DNA of 64,000 nucleotides from Tetracladium setigerum (taxonomy: Eukaryota > Ascomycota > Leotiomycetes > Helotiales), in NCBI GenBank assembly GCA_031472005.1, contig PZJY01000009.1:2232001-2296000 (forward strand), read 5' to 3'. The notes under the pieces were generated by a model. That model was not told where the DNA came from and searched no databases. It saw only the letters and a program-made list of their open reading frames with translations. Below are positions 48,011 through 58,744 of this stretch, in pieces. Each line of letters opens with the position of its first letter. Position 1 is the stretch's first letter. Position numbers and translations under genes: made by a program.

Positions 48011-48382
48011 CAGCAGAGAGTTTTGTAAGTTGCCATGGCCAAATCTGGCTGGGCGATGGTTATGAAGGGTCCAAAAGTGGACAGTGATATATCCACAACC
48101 TTCGGACCAAAGAGTCTTGGGTTCCTTCTTTTGGAAGTTCAGCGGGTCGTCTAGTCATGGCCCGCGATATCAGGGTCATCCAAAGGTTTGATGTGAATCA
48201 GGTAGGCGACGTTGGCGAAGCAAAAGGAGAGAGTAGAAATCTTTGGCATTATCCCAAGCCAGTGTGAGACATGCAACGGCGCCTAACTTGGATATTTCCG
48301 TCATTTCCCGTCGCTCTCCGAAGATTCCTGTGGTCACACAGCAAGTTGAATCATGGCCTACGTCCTCAGGCTGTGTTGCCAT

Positions 48383-49444
48383 TCTGCTTTGACTCCTCCT
48401 GACTCTTTGCTAATTCTTTCTGTCATTTTTTTTGGCAGTTGGGGCAAGACATATCACCCGCCACATGAGTGACGGCGGCGGCATTTACGGAACACACAGA
48501 CTGACTGGCATCAAACTGAGTCCATCAGCGAGAAGTTTGCGTGTCACTGTATATTTGAAGGGATCTCGAACCGATAACCGTGTTACGCTTTGACGTGCCG
48601 CAAGCCTTTTTGCTTTGACAGCTTCTTCGTTTTTTCTTTTTTCCCAAGCATCAAAACTCGTCACTTGCAGTTTTCAAGTGCTTACTCACTTGCTTCGATG
48701 GTGCTTAGTTCAGTGTTGGATTTGATTCGTTCTGTAGAGGCGGATAGAACCGTCTGCCCTTTTCGGACAATCTACTTCATTAGTTTTTGGCCAGACAATC
48801 ATTGACTTTGGTCCGCCTAGAGTATCTTGGGATTTATTGAATGACCAGGCGAAGTTTCCAGTCTTCAGATGAGCTTCAACATACCCCCAGCCAATGCTCG
48901 TCTAAAAATTATATGAACAAGGCTCGGTTGGGAAGCATATCAGGACAGCTTCTTTCTGATACCGGGTTACTCTTAAAGATGCGGCAATCCATGTCCCTAA
49001 ATTCCATCTTTCCTTCAGCCCCTCCTTTTTGGTCTTCCCGACGAACCAACGTTGCTGATTCGATTGTCTTTTAGGTTCCCACCACTGCGCCATGGCCCCT
49101 TTTGTGCCAAGATCCTTAAAATTGATCATCATCGCTTCCACGAAGTCTCTACGTTGAAACCAAACAGATGATCAGATGCTTGCAGCCTATTTTAGTCAGT
49201 GGAAATCGTAATTTCCGTATCATCATGATTGGACATTTGCTGGTTTGCACTGACCAGCGGCAGCGGGATCCGACAAGCACAAGTTCCGAGACTTGTGCTT
49301 TGGCATCTGAGTTCAAGCTTTGACCATATGCCAACCGGGATTTGGTGTTTAAGAGATGGTCCATGCCCCACGTTTCTTCTGCTCTTGAGATTCTGGCAAC
49401 GGCTGTTCGTTCGTTGACTTCAACTATTGTCTCTCATTCTAGAG
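48383..49444. other. Intergenic region, 1.1 kb
   Basis: Promoter side of the CFEM receptor gene. Only short overlapping open frames. A tRNA B-box-like sequence near 48570 was checked and has no matching A box or acceptor stem. Confidence 0.45.
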
Positions 49445-51530
49445 ATGTTGCTGTCACGAGCGTTTAGTGCGGCAGCACTGTTCTCTGTGGCATTTGCAGC
49501 TATAGACCTACTTCAGATCCTCAAGGATACACCACCATGCGCAACCAATTGCACGTTATCGATTTTACCAGCTGCTGGTTGTCCCATCACGGAGATGGAC
49601 ACTTGTTTATGTGGACACAATGATCTTCAAAAGACACTGGCGGTTTGCGTGCTTGAAAGATGCACGCTTGAAGAGCAGTACAGTAGGATATAAGGTGTAA
49701 TTGAATACATTGCAACATACTGACGTATCACATTAGATGCAACGAGAGTCCGCCAGGAACTTATCTGCAAAGGAAAGCCCCAAGAATCGAGAACAAGAGA
49801 CATTACTTTAGCCTTCATCATTCTCGCTGTATTTACATACCCGATTGTCATTTTAAGGTTTATATCTCGTTGGACAATAGCTCGTAAGATATGGTGGGAT
49901 GATTGGTGCATATTGATGGCTACTGTCAGTATTGATGGAAGGGAAACATTGGGTTGTATGTGCTAATATTATTTGTCTTAGATGGGTTTGATTCCACTCA
50001 CTGTTCTTCCATTTCTACGTAAGTTACGTCTCCTATCCAACATGTAGATTTGAGACTGATCCTATTCAGACACATATGATGGCTTTGGAAGACATTTTTG
50101 GGATGTGCCACCAGAACGAATTTTACCTCTGCGAAAGGTATGTCACTACGAGCCATGTACCGTTTGAAATTTTACTTATAATCCAAGACTTACTACGCCG
50201 TTCAAATGATCTACTGTGCAGTCCTCACACTCTCTAAGATCTCGATTCTATTCCTCTACCTTCGAATCTTCACGGACAAAATATTTCGCAGGGTGATTGC
50301 GGGTTCGATGCTTTTTTTGTTCGCGCATGGTACCATATATTTATTCTGCATCGCACTCCAATGCGTTCCTGTTCGTGCGGTCTGGACGATGGAATCCGCC
50401 AGATGTTTGAATTTACAGGCAATGGTGTTCTCTGGAGCAGCACTCAGCATCTTTGAAGATTTCGTCATTATGTTACTACCTATCTGGGAACTCGTAAAGC
50501 TGAACCTAAGTAAGAAGAGGAAAGCGGCATTGGTTTTCATGTTTGCTTTGGGCTCATTGCAAGTTTATCACCAGAATTTTTCTCCCGTTTCTTTAATTGA
50601 CTGACTCTTGTGTAGCGCAAGCATTACTAGCATTATCCGACTCCGCTATATTGCCAAGTTTGGAAATTCTGCAGATGTCACTTGTAAGTCATTAAGTATC
50701 ACTAATCATTCAACGCTCACACATAGGCAGGGGATAACATCGATACGGTGATCTGGTCCGATATCGAAATATTTGTTGCAGTGATTTGCGCTTCTGTTAT
50801 TTGTGTGCGCCCTCTCATTGCCAAAGCATTTTCAAGTTTCGTCACAACAGTATCGGAGAGCTTTGGCATGTCGCGCGTTACCGAATCTCTTCCAGCCAGC
50901 CACAAGTCTTCCAAAATATCGAAGCATTCCAACCGCTGGTCCGAACCATTCGCTAGCAAGATAGCCTCAACCAGGAACGATGGACACATCCAGCTGCAAG
51001 ATCAGAGTATTGCAGAATCTGACTTGGTAACGATACCCAGCCGAGCCGAGCTTGAAGATAATTCTAAGAAGGGGGCCGATGACAAGACTATTAAGGTCTG
51101 GATTACGAGAAATGCCAGTGTGGAGAGAGGAAGTATTCATGTGGACGATACGAATACTTTGGGAGATCATTCGTCAACCTTCAGGGGAAGAAATCTCGTT
51201 GAGGTCAACATGCCTTTTTTTCGTGAGGAGGTGGAGTCTGGAACTGCGAGGATGAGTGGGTCCACATTCAATAACAAAGATCTGGAGTCTGCAAGGATGA
51301 GTGGTTCTGTGAAGGCTGGTTCGACGATGGGCGGTTCAACGATTGCTGGTTCGACGATGGGTGGTTTCGCTTCGAAAAAATATCCAGAATCTGCGCGGAT
51401 GAGTCTCGCCACTTCGCACAAATATCCAGAATCTGCGCGGATGAGTCTCGCTGCTTCGCACAAATATCCGGAGTCTGCGCGGATGAGTGTCGCCGCTTCG
51501 AATAAAGATCTGGAGAGAGGAGATGGATGA
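49445..51530 (+). CDS. CFEM-domain seven-transmembrane receptor (Pth11-like) with repetitive C-tail
   Basis: Seven exons (49445-49682, 49737-49924, 49982-50018, 50070-50137, 50188-50558, 50616-50683, 50731-51530) give 589 residues. After a signal peptide (residues 1-19) the extracellular CFEM domain has the eight-Cys pattern: PPCATNC, AAGCPITEMDTCLCG, LAVCVLERCT and a final ELIC. The seven-helix part belongs to the fungal rhodopsin-like Pth11 group: WWDDWCILMAT, YYAVQMIYCAVLTLSKISIL, GTIYLFCIALQCVPV, and IDTVIWSDIEIFVAVICASV. Intron 5 (50559-50615) uses a GC donor (TT|GCAAGT) with AG acceptor; only this choice joins GSFASITSIIRLRYIAKF. The cytoplasmic tail is Ser-rich and ends with tandem 14-residue units (KYPESARMSLAASH). 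Pth11-type receptors act in surface sensing and virulence in some plant pathogens. The ligand here is unknown. Confidence 0.88.
51230..51520 (+). repeat. In-frame minisatellite in the receptor tail (42-bp units)
   Basis: Three near-perfect 42-bp units (about 51385-51505) encode KYPESARMSLATSH, KYPESARMSLAASH and KYPESARMSVAASN. They are flanked by degenerate relatives (GTARMSGSTFNNKDLESARMSG, then GSTMGGSTIAGSTMGG). Each unit carries RMS, a minimal basic-x-Ser motif. Confidence 0.85.
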
Positions 51531-53053
51531 AAGGTCTAACAGAGACAAGGAAAATCATTTTCTAGCACTTTTATAAGGACTGTTGGGCAACCTTCACCCA
51601 CGATCGGGCTCGAATACTGAGTAAGAATAGGTGGGCATATATCCAACACCTGTGGACATACGTCCACGAGGACCGGAAACCGGACCCCACAAAGACTAAG
51701 ACCGATGGATGACATCGAAGAAGCAGCACGGTTTCGATGTGCTGGGCTCGATTCATTTCGCAAAGTGAAATACCGTGGCTCCAGGAGAACGCCCCCTCCC
51801 GAGCTGAGTTCGCGATTCCGTATGTCCAAACGGAAAATTCGGCTCCGAATTCAAAATAGCCTCTTACCGACGCTTCGGTCTTTATTCACGGTTGCATAGC
51901 AACTCAGGATGCCGTTTCCAGAGATAAAATTGTTTCTCACCCTCCCGAGCCGACTTAATGATAATCAGGTAGCCTAGAGGGGGAGGCTCGCCGAAATTTC
52001 AGAATTTTATGACAAAACCAACCACAACGCACAGCTTCGTTCGCATGTGGCCTCAATAATGAATCTTCAAAGGAAAATCAAACATCCCTCCTCATCATTC
52101 GGTAAAGTGATATGCATGTTCCCAAAGTCTGTTTCATGTAGTAGCAAGCGTTGTGGTACAACACCCGTTTGCTTAACGGAAGCGCGTTCGTGTAATGCTT
52201 GTAAATCGCCATTCTTATGTGTTGCGCTTGATTTTTTTCGTTGGGTTTTAACATTTTAGTTGCGGTCAAGCTAGGTTGATAACACTTTCGACGGCTTTCT
52301 TTGAGGACATTTGTGTTTGTGTGTGCTCGAGATCGAGGACCTTTCAGTGGGTTGATGCAAGTTGCCTTACCAGTTCCAGATTTGCAATCACAAGAGCGAT
52401 TTCTTTTCCTCTTGTATTGCGATGCGAAAGCTTGTTCTCTAGAACTAAAAGCAAACAAGTGTTTTTGTCGATTGTCATACTTTGTCTTTCGTTCCCACTT
52501 TGTAGAAAATCGGGATCTCAACACTTCCGCTACTCCTTTTCAGCATGTCTCTACTTTCCACCACATGAAAGAGTTTGCATCCAATGAACTTCCCATTCTG
52601 AGACCCGACGCTTTCAAATCGGCGTTTAAACATTTCCGAATTTTGGATGTGATGCACCTAGCGGTGCAATGCACGTAATCGAGGCGGGTATTTGCATGCT
52701 GTTGAGATTCTGTTTGCCTCCTTCTTCTTTCTAGTGCACCCAAGATAATATCCTAGTCCTTGAGCCCTCGTGTTGAAATCGCCGAAGCAGGGGAGAGAAG
52801 TGCAGGCCGTTTGTTTGTATGTCTTGTATAATTTTATTTTCCGAGTCATCTGCTATTCGGTAGCCAGCCGCAACCCGTTCCTCAAAAGTTGCCCACACTA
52901 GATACTTTTTCCAAGATATAACTCATGTTAAAGTCTACTACCTATAAATTCAACGTTTTGTATTTCAATTCCCATCTCCAATCAAACATCTTTTGATAGA
53001 CAGACTAAAGGATCGCTTTCTCTTTCATATCTTTACTTTTCTTCCAAGTGACG
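51531..53053. other. Intergenic region, 1.5 kb
   Basis: Open frames on both strands at 52.1-52.7 kb overlap one another, lack starts with good context and show no motif. The last 250 bases are the promoter and leader of the RTA1 gene. Confidence 0.45.
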
Positions 53054-54184
53054 ATGCCTCAACTCAACGATGGACGCGGATGCACAGTCAGTACATGTAG
53101 TCTCGACTACGCAACGATCAGATACATCCCAAACTTAATCGGCAACATATTCTTCCTCTCCTTCTTCTCTCTCCTGCTCCTCATCCAAACATATCAGGCC
53201 TACCGATATCGAACATGGAGCTATTCCATCGCCATGGCGATCGGCCTGAGCGTGGAAATTGTTGGTTATGCCGGCCGAGTGCAATTGAACTCTGATCCTT
53301 TCTCCGGGGATTCTTTCTTGCTGTACGTCAACATTAATTTACCTCTTTCTCTTACCATTTCTGCTAACGAGACTCATAAAGATACCTCATATGTCTCACA
53401 ATCGGCCCTGTATTCTTTGCCGCAGCCATTTACCTCACCTTCTCCAGAGTAATAGTGCACTTCTCACCAACCCACACCCTCTCTCGTTTCTCTCCCAAAA
53501 GAATCTCTATCACCTTTCTCACCAGCAGCATCATCGCTCTCCTTATTCAAGTCGTCGGTGGGGTGCTCGCGAACGAGCCTTCCAATTACTCGGGCACAGA
53601 TAAAGGCACGATTGTCATGGTTGCGGGACTCGCACTTCAAGCTTCGAGCTTAATGGCTTTCATTGCCGTTGCGGTGGAATTTTCGTTCAACGTGAAGAAA
53701 GAGCGGAGGTTTGTTCGTGAGCTGGAGAAGGGGAGTGGGAGTGGCAATGGTTGTGGGAGCGGTAGTGGTAGTGGTGAAGGATTCAGAAGCAGAATACCAT
53801 GTTCATTCAAAGTATTTCTCTTTGGTAAGAATCTCTTGTTTTTACCAATATTTCTTCTCCCCGCTTACGCTTTAAATCACAGGAATAGCAACAGCCACTG
53901 TCCTCATTCTCATTCGATCAGTTTACCGAGTAGTTGAGTTGTCGCTCGGATATGCGAACGAGCTTGCGAGTACCGAAGTTTTCTTGGCGGTATTCGAGGG
54001 GATATCTATTGGATTGGCTGCACTGCTTTTGACAATTGAGCATCCGGGTGTGGCATTTGGGAGGAGATGGATGGATGCTGGGTGGTTATTCAAGAGGGGG
54101 AAGATGTGCTGTGGTGGGGATATTGAGACTGGAATCAACGACTCGCCACCTTTGGTATCGCCGAAGAGGGAGGTGAGGAAGTAA
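53054..54184 (+). CDS. RTA1-like seven-transmembrane protein
   Basis: Three exons (53054-53322, 53382-53824, 53883-54184) with GT-AG introns of 59 and 58 nt give 337 residues. Fungal RTA1-family proteins are plasma-membrane seven-helix proteins linked to resistance to 7-aminocholesterol, lipid translocation or lipid signalling. Family features seen here are the N-terminal YIPNLIGNIFFLSFFSLLLL, GLSVEIVGYAGRVQL, the central CLTIGPVFFAAAIYLTFSRV, the VVGGVLANEPSNYSGTDKGT loop, GLALQASSLMAFIAVAVEF, and IRSVYRVVELSLGYANELAS before the last helix with LLLTIEHPGVAFG. A Gly/Ser-rich insert (GSGSGNGCGSGSGSG) sits in the third cytoplasmic loop. It lies 1.5 kb downstream of, and in the same direction as, the CFEM receptor. 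Confidence 0.88.
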
Positions 54185-54380
54185 GACACAGGGAGCTGGT
54201 GGCAGAATTAAAAGTATAGTTGATTTAGGGGCTACTAGATGTGGGAGGGTCGATGTTGAGTCGCGGTATGGTAGCGAAGCACAATTTTTTATCTAGAATA
54301 CATCAATACGATGTTTCTCAACCTCATTCTATTCTGAAAGCGTTGATACCCCACTCATCGAGTGAAAATCACTTCATTCT

Positions 54381-55725
54381 CTACTGGCCCCAAACTTGTC
54401 GGCAGCTGATGTTCAATCTTTTCCCTTTCATGTACCCTCTCCATCTTTCAAACTCCTTTGGAGTTCCCTCGCCCACTGGCCAATTCTCCAATTCTTTCGG
54501 ACAAGTCCCAGCCATTATTTTCGGCATAGCATGCCATGCCCATCTAGTCTCTCCTCCCATCTGCACCACATCACCACTTCTCACTCTCAAAACAACCATT
54601 TCCTGCCCTCTCTCCTCATCTTCTGGATCAACCCCTTCTTTATCCTTTGCTACAATAAATAGACCGTCACAGCCTAAGGTGAAGCTTGCAAGGCCACGCT
54701 GGCATTCTTCAGAGACATCTCGGTGGACGGGCATGTAATCCTTTGGTGAGTAAAGTAGGACAACTCCTGATTCTGGGAGGAAAGCGTTGTTAAATAATGA
54801 TTGAACTAGAGCGGCTATGTCAGGTGGAAAGGGTGTTGGTGATGAGGTGGGGTATGATCGCGTTGTCCAGTCATACTGTGAACCGAGCGTGAGCCAGCGT
54901 AGTCTTTTCTGGAGGACTTGGGCTGTATTGAGCGGTTTATTGGATGAATGAGGATTTGATGGAGTAAATACTTGGTTTTTGGAAGATTGTGGGTAGTTGA
55001 AGAATGATCCGGGGTGATTTGGGTTTATTTTTGAGGTTGGTGGTGGGTATGGGATGTCATAGTCGTGGTGAAGATTAGTTTTATGGAGAGGGTTGGAGAG
55101 GTCGCGGTGGAGTAGGGATGAAAGCATTAGAGATTGGCATTCGGGTGGGAGGAGAGAGGGGAATAGTCGTAGTCCTGTTATACGTTAGACTTGTCTAAAT
55201 CGGCAATATTCGTTGACACAGTGAACCCACCTTCAAAATCTTTATGCTCATAAATGGTACATTCGTCAGGGTTGGAATTGACCTCAAGCGCGCCCCCATC
55301 AACGTCCTTGGTAGCCTCTCTGAAAGCATCTCGAGCACTGGCAATGGTTTCGGAAGAAACGGCATCAACGGGAATAAGTTTCTCTTTTTGTTCCAAAGAT
55401 AGGCCTCTCCTGAAGTCTACCACTCTAAAATCTTCATCTACTGAAGCATCATCCATTTTCTGGTATTTTTTGTACAAATTGCATAATGCTTGTGGAGGCA
55501 TGGCATGTGTGTCATGACCATGGTGATTCTAAAGCATATTCAGCTGGGAAAACCTTTGAGGTATTTCAAGAGACTTACATTGCTTTGGTCTTCCATGGTC
55601 AGGTGACTTCGAGAGCGACTTCGAGACCGGTATCTTAAACTTGCACCAGCGCTCTTGCTTGGCGGGCAGCTCTTTGCCACTGCAGCTCTGGTGATCGGGT
55701 TTGTCAATCGCCAGTTTGAGAGCAT
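54381..55725 (-). CDS. AlkB-type Fe(II)/2-oxoglutarate dioxygenase (ALKBH1-like)
   Basis: Three exons (55725-55579, 55528-55231, 55174-54381) with 50-nt and 56-nt introns give 412 residues. The catalytic core shows the iron triad: HRDVSEE (His-x-Asp) at about residue 295 and the distal His in WAWHAMPKI. The 2-oxoglutarate-binding RLNISCRQVW (R-x-N-x5-R type) is at the C-terminus. The segment WLTLGSQYDWTTRSY is typical of the ALKBH1 branch, which demethylates nucleic acids (tRNA or DNA) in mitochondria and nucleus. The N-terminal 45 residues are rich in Arg and Ser with few acids (MLSNWRLTNPITRAAVAKSC), consistent with a mitochondrial targeting peptide; a second Met (MEDQSN) could give a shorter form. 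Its 3' end lies 200 bp from the convergent RTA1 gene. Confidence 0.87.
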
Positions 55726-56462
55726 TTACGTCTAGTTGCTGATGGCGCGGTAATTTTATGGAAAAGGGGATGAAATAGAAATCTTCTGAGCCTGAATTTC
55801 TTCCGGCTCGCTAAACAAATGGAGCTAACCGGATACGTCAGATAATGCCTCCCTACCCCTTCCCCATATTATGTACGTACCTAATTATTGCTGAGTTTCA
55901 GGAAGAAAGAAAGATATGCCAGTTAAGTATGTAAGAGTTAATCACGCAATCATGTAAGGTTGGTTTATCTTTAAACTTTTAGCGCTTGTAAAAGGACGAT
56001 TAAGTGAGTCTAGGGGCCAAGATCTTTTGCCTTGCATATCTGACATTATATCGTCCGGATCATGTAAAAAAAGAATCTACTATGAAACTACTCAATTAAT
56101 AATTTCTTATTATTTCTCAGTCAATGATATGTCGGAACCTCTTGCAAATAGCCATTCATGTGCAGAGTCGTCACCGCATCAAATCATCAATTGCATCTTC
56201 TAAAAAGGATCTCAAACAACTCACTAAAGTGACGTAAATGCGTCAAGGGAATCTCGATTCTTTTCATACCTTAATTTGGATTATTTGGCTCATATACCTA
56301 GCTATGTCTTGAATTCTGAGTTCTTCACTTAGTCATCTATATTTTGAGGGATTTTTGCGAGTCCCTGTAACTTCGAATCCATCCCGCACTCAACTTAAAT
56401 CCGCTGCGATGACCAACGACTTCAATCTCACAAGATCAAATTGACAAAGATTCGCATCAGAC
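55726..56462. other. Intergenic region, 0.7 kb, divergent promoter
   Basis: Between the AlkB-like gene (minus) and the second 2EXR gene (plus). AT-rich; no coding frame recognised. Confidence 0.5.
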
Positions 56463-57291
56463 ATGTCATCAAATTCCATATTTTCCTTCCTCAAGCAACA
56501 CCCCAAAATTGACCGGACCCCTCCTAGATCTTTAGGCGTCCTTCAAGAGTTCCCCCTTTTCACCTCCCTCCCTCCCGAAATACGCCTACTAATCTGGCAC
56601 TTCGTCTCTCTCCAACCAAATCAAATCATCATCAACTGGTTCTCGAACTTAAAAACCAAAAATATTATGAAAAACTATCTCAGATGGCAAGTTCGCGCTC
56701 ACAAAAAGCCGCAACACGGACCCCTCAACTACCTCACCCCGGAATCCCACTCCGTCTACACTTCGTCCCCCAAAACTCTCATTCGAAACGAGCCCTTCGG
56801 AAAACAAATATACTGTGACTTTGAGGTTGATTCAATCTTATTGAGGGGGGTCGGACACTCAAATCTTAGGGCTGGGATAAAAGGTGCTTTTGAGGGCGGG
56901 GTGGCTACCAGAGTGAAGCGGGTCGCGATTGAATTCCAAAAACCGCTGGTGTTGCATACGGACCCTTCTGGAGAATTGGTAGTCTCGTTGCATTCGAGTT
57001 TGGTTGTGTGTGATATTTTCGAGACTTTTGTTTTTTTGGAGGAGTTAAATTTCATTAACGATGGCGTTGATAAGTCTCGTGAGAGGAGAGGCTTGCCTGG
57101 GAGGAGCTCAGTAAGAGTTACTGCACGAAAATTTGGACGGGTATTAAATCACTGACAGGCTATAGGTTTATTCAAATCTTCGGGAATATTATCAACAAAG
57201 TTGGGAGGTGATTATGAGGACAATGGATCAGAGAGCGGTACCAAGAGGTGCAAAGTGTCCGACCATATACTGGATTGAAGCTGCGCTTTAA
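56463..57291 (+). CDS. 2EXR-domain protein, second in the window
   Basis: Exon 1 (56463-57110) carries the 2EXR motif FPLFTSLPPEIRLLIWHFVS at about residue 32. A 55-nt intron (57111-57165, GTAAGA...CTATAG) leads to exon 2 (57166-57291). Exon 2 adds LREYYQQSWEVIMRTMDQRA and ends TIYWIEAAL, giving 257 residues. The conserved LLHVCRES-like segment that normally follows the 2EXR motif is missing; the protein instead runs from a basic stretch (NYLRWQVRAHKKPQHG) to QIYCDFEVDSILLRG. It is thus shorter or more diverged than the copy at 42.8 kb. Reading on without the splice would end 15 codons later at 57155. Function unknown. Confidence 0.65.
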
Positions 57292-58000
57292 GGGATTGTA
57301 ATTGACATGAATGAGAGGGTAATCGAGATGATAAGTGAACTTTGGATTTATATGATATATTTTAAAAAGTCACAAGTAATGGAAAGGTTCTTCGTCTTTT
57401 CATCAAAGCAATAGTTATTGTCTTGGAAGGGAAATTCATTCTGCCTGATCATTTCGGTGATAGGCCACTTAGAGCCTCGGGTTTCTTTATTCTGGAATCA
57501 TCATTTATTGAGAATTCTATAGTATTTCTGACCTTTCTGCCCTATTCCCTTGCAGCTTTCCTTTGTTCATTCCCTCCCTTCCTCGGTCCCCAGCATGGCT
57601 ATTCAACTCTTCGACAAAACCTACAACATAAACCAAATGGAAAAAAGGTAGGAAAGAAGAGTTTTCGAGCAAGCATACATGACTGGCCGCGCCAAGCAAA
57701 ACCAAATTAAAATTTCGTCCAACAAATAGCGCCCGTTCACCTGGCAATTGCGAGTCCGATTCATATTCCACATTCTCGTGCTGTCGCCCTCACTCCCTCC
57801 CTCTTTCCCTCTCTTACTCACTCCCTTACTCCCTTACTCACTCCCTTACTCACTCCCTTACTCACTCCCTTACTCACTCCCTTACTCACTCCCTTACTCA
57901 CTCCCTTACTCACTCCCTTACTCCCTCACTCCCTACCTCTCTCCTGACCCCTTCTGTCTTGAGTTTCAATGATGATTGTCGATGATTGATGAAAAACCCT
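57292..58000. other. Intergenic region with minisatellite
   Basis: Between the 2EXR gene and the convergent minus-strand secreted gene. Contains the 12-bp tandem repeat listed separately; no gene recognised. Confidence 0.5.
57821..57935. repeat. Minisatellite, 12-bp unit CTCCCTTACTCA
   Basis: At least seven perfect units lie between 57841 and 57924, with degenerate units on both sides (CTCCCTTACTCCCTTACTCA). Strictly pyrimidine-biased on the plus strand. Confidence 0.92.
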
Positions 58001-58744
58001 TCAAGTGTCTTCCTCCGTCTTCTCCTCATTCTTCTCTTCCCCCTTTACCTTCTTCGCGTTCTCCTTCGCGTTCTCCTTCGCCTTCTTCTTGTCCTCCTTT
58101 TTCTTCTCTGCTTCCTTGTTCTGCTGAATCGCAACGTCCAGGCCGGCAGATATGGCAGTATTAATGCCTTTCGAAACGACTTCTTCGGTTTTTTCGACCG
58201 TTTTGCCGATAAAGTAGCTGAGAATCCACTCGCCAATTCCTCGCTGCTTGAGACTTGTAACGCGCGCTGGAGGAGTTGCTGGAGTAGGTGTTGTAGTAGG
58301 TGTTGGAATCGGTGGTGGAGCGGGTGTTGTAGTGGATGTTGGGGTGGCTATCGTGGTAGATATTGTGGTGAATTTTGTGGTGGATGTGGTAGTTGTTGAA
58401 AGAGTGGTTGGAGGAGTGGTACGGAGTGGCGTTGGTGGAGTTGTTGCCTGTCCTTTCTTCTTACTATCTTGCTCCTTTCCCTTTGCAGCTTTCTCCTTCT
58501 TGTTGTCCTGCACCTTATTTACCGTCTTGGTGATAGCGCCTCCGAGTTCTTTTGCTGTGGCCTTTTCAACATATTTGGCGCCCGTAGCAACACCAGCTTT
58601 GAGAGCAGACTCGGCGATGGATTGTAAAATTCCTCTGTTTGCAAGCTTCGTGACGGGGACCGGGAGGGCGTTTGTTGATTTTGGTCCGACGACGAGAAGT
58701 ATGAGGATAGCGATGATAATGGCATGAATGCTAAATCGGAGCAT
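58001..58744 (-). CDS. Secreted Lys/Ala-rich protein with Thr/Pro linker, function unknown
   Basis: Single exon, 247 residues. ATG at 58744 is chosen because it begins a clear signal peptide (MLRFSIHAIIIAILILLVVG, cleavage probably after STNA). The frame is open further upstream but codes there for a basic, non-conserved stretch. After the signal comes a helical segment with small residues (IAESALKAGVATGAKYVEKA), then a Lys-rich stretch. A linker of about 60 residues made mostly of Thr and Pro follows, and then a second helical segment (RGIGEWILSYFIGKTVEKTE, SKGINTAISAGLDVAIQQ). The C-terminus is very rich in Lys and Glu (KKKEDKKKAKENAKENAKK). No family recognised. It is divergent to the gene at 60122, which shares the signal peptide, small-residue helices and Lys/Ala-rich coil. 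Confidence 0.65.
   Translation of the reverse strand: MLRFSIHAIIIAILILLVVGPKSTNALPVPVTKLANRGILQSIAESALKAGVATGAKYVEKATAKELGGAITKTVNKVQDNKKEKAAKGKEQDSKKKGQATTPPTPLRTTPPTTLSTTTTSTTKFTTISTTIATPTSTTTPAPPPIPTPTTTPTPATPPARVTSLKQRGIGEWILSYFIGKTVEKTEEVVSKGINTAISAGLDVAIQQNKEAEKKKEDKKKAKENAKENAKKVKGEEKNEEKTEEDT

Noticed and set aside
48560..48620. Possible tRNA on the minus strand (GGTTCGAGATCC B-box-like sequence)
   Set aside because: No A box, anticodon stem or pairing acceptor arms could be found at the required spacing.
52078..52678. Overlapping 100-148-codon frames on both strands
   Set aside because: Both strands are open with no motif, no splice continuity and poor start context, consistent with chance.
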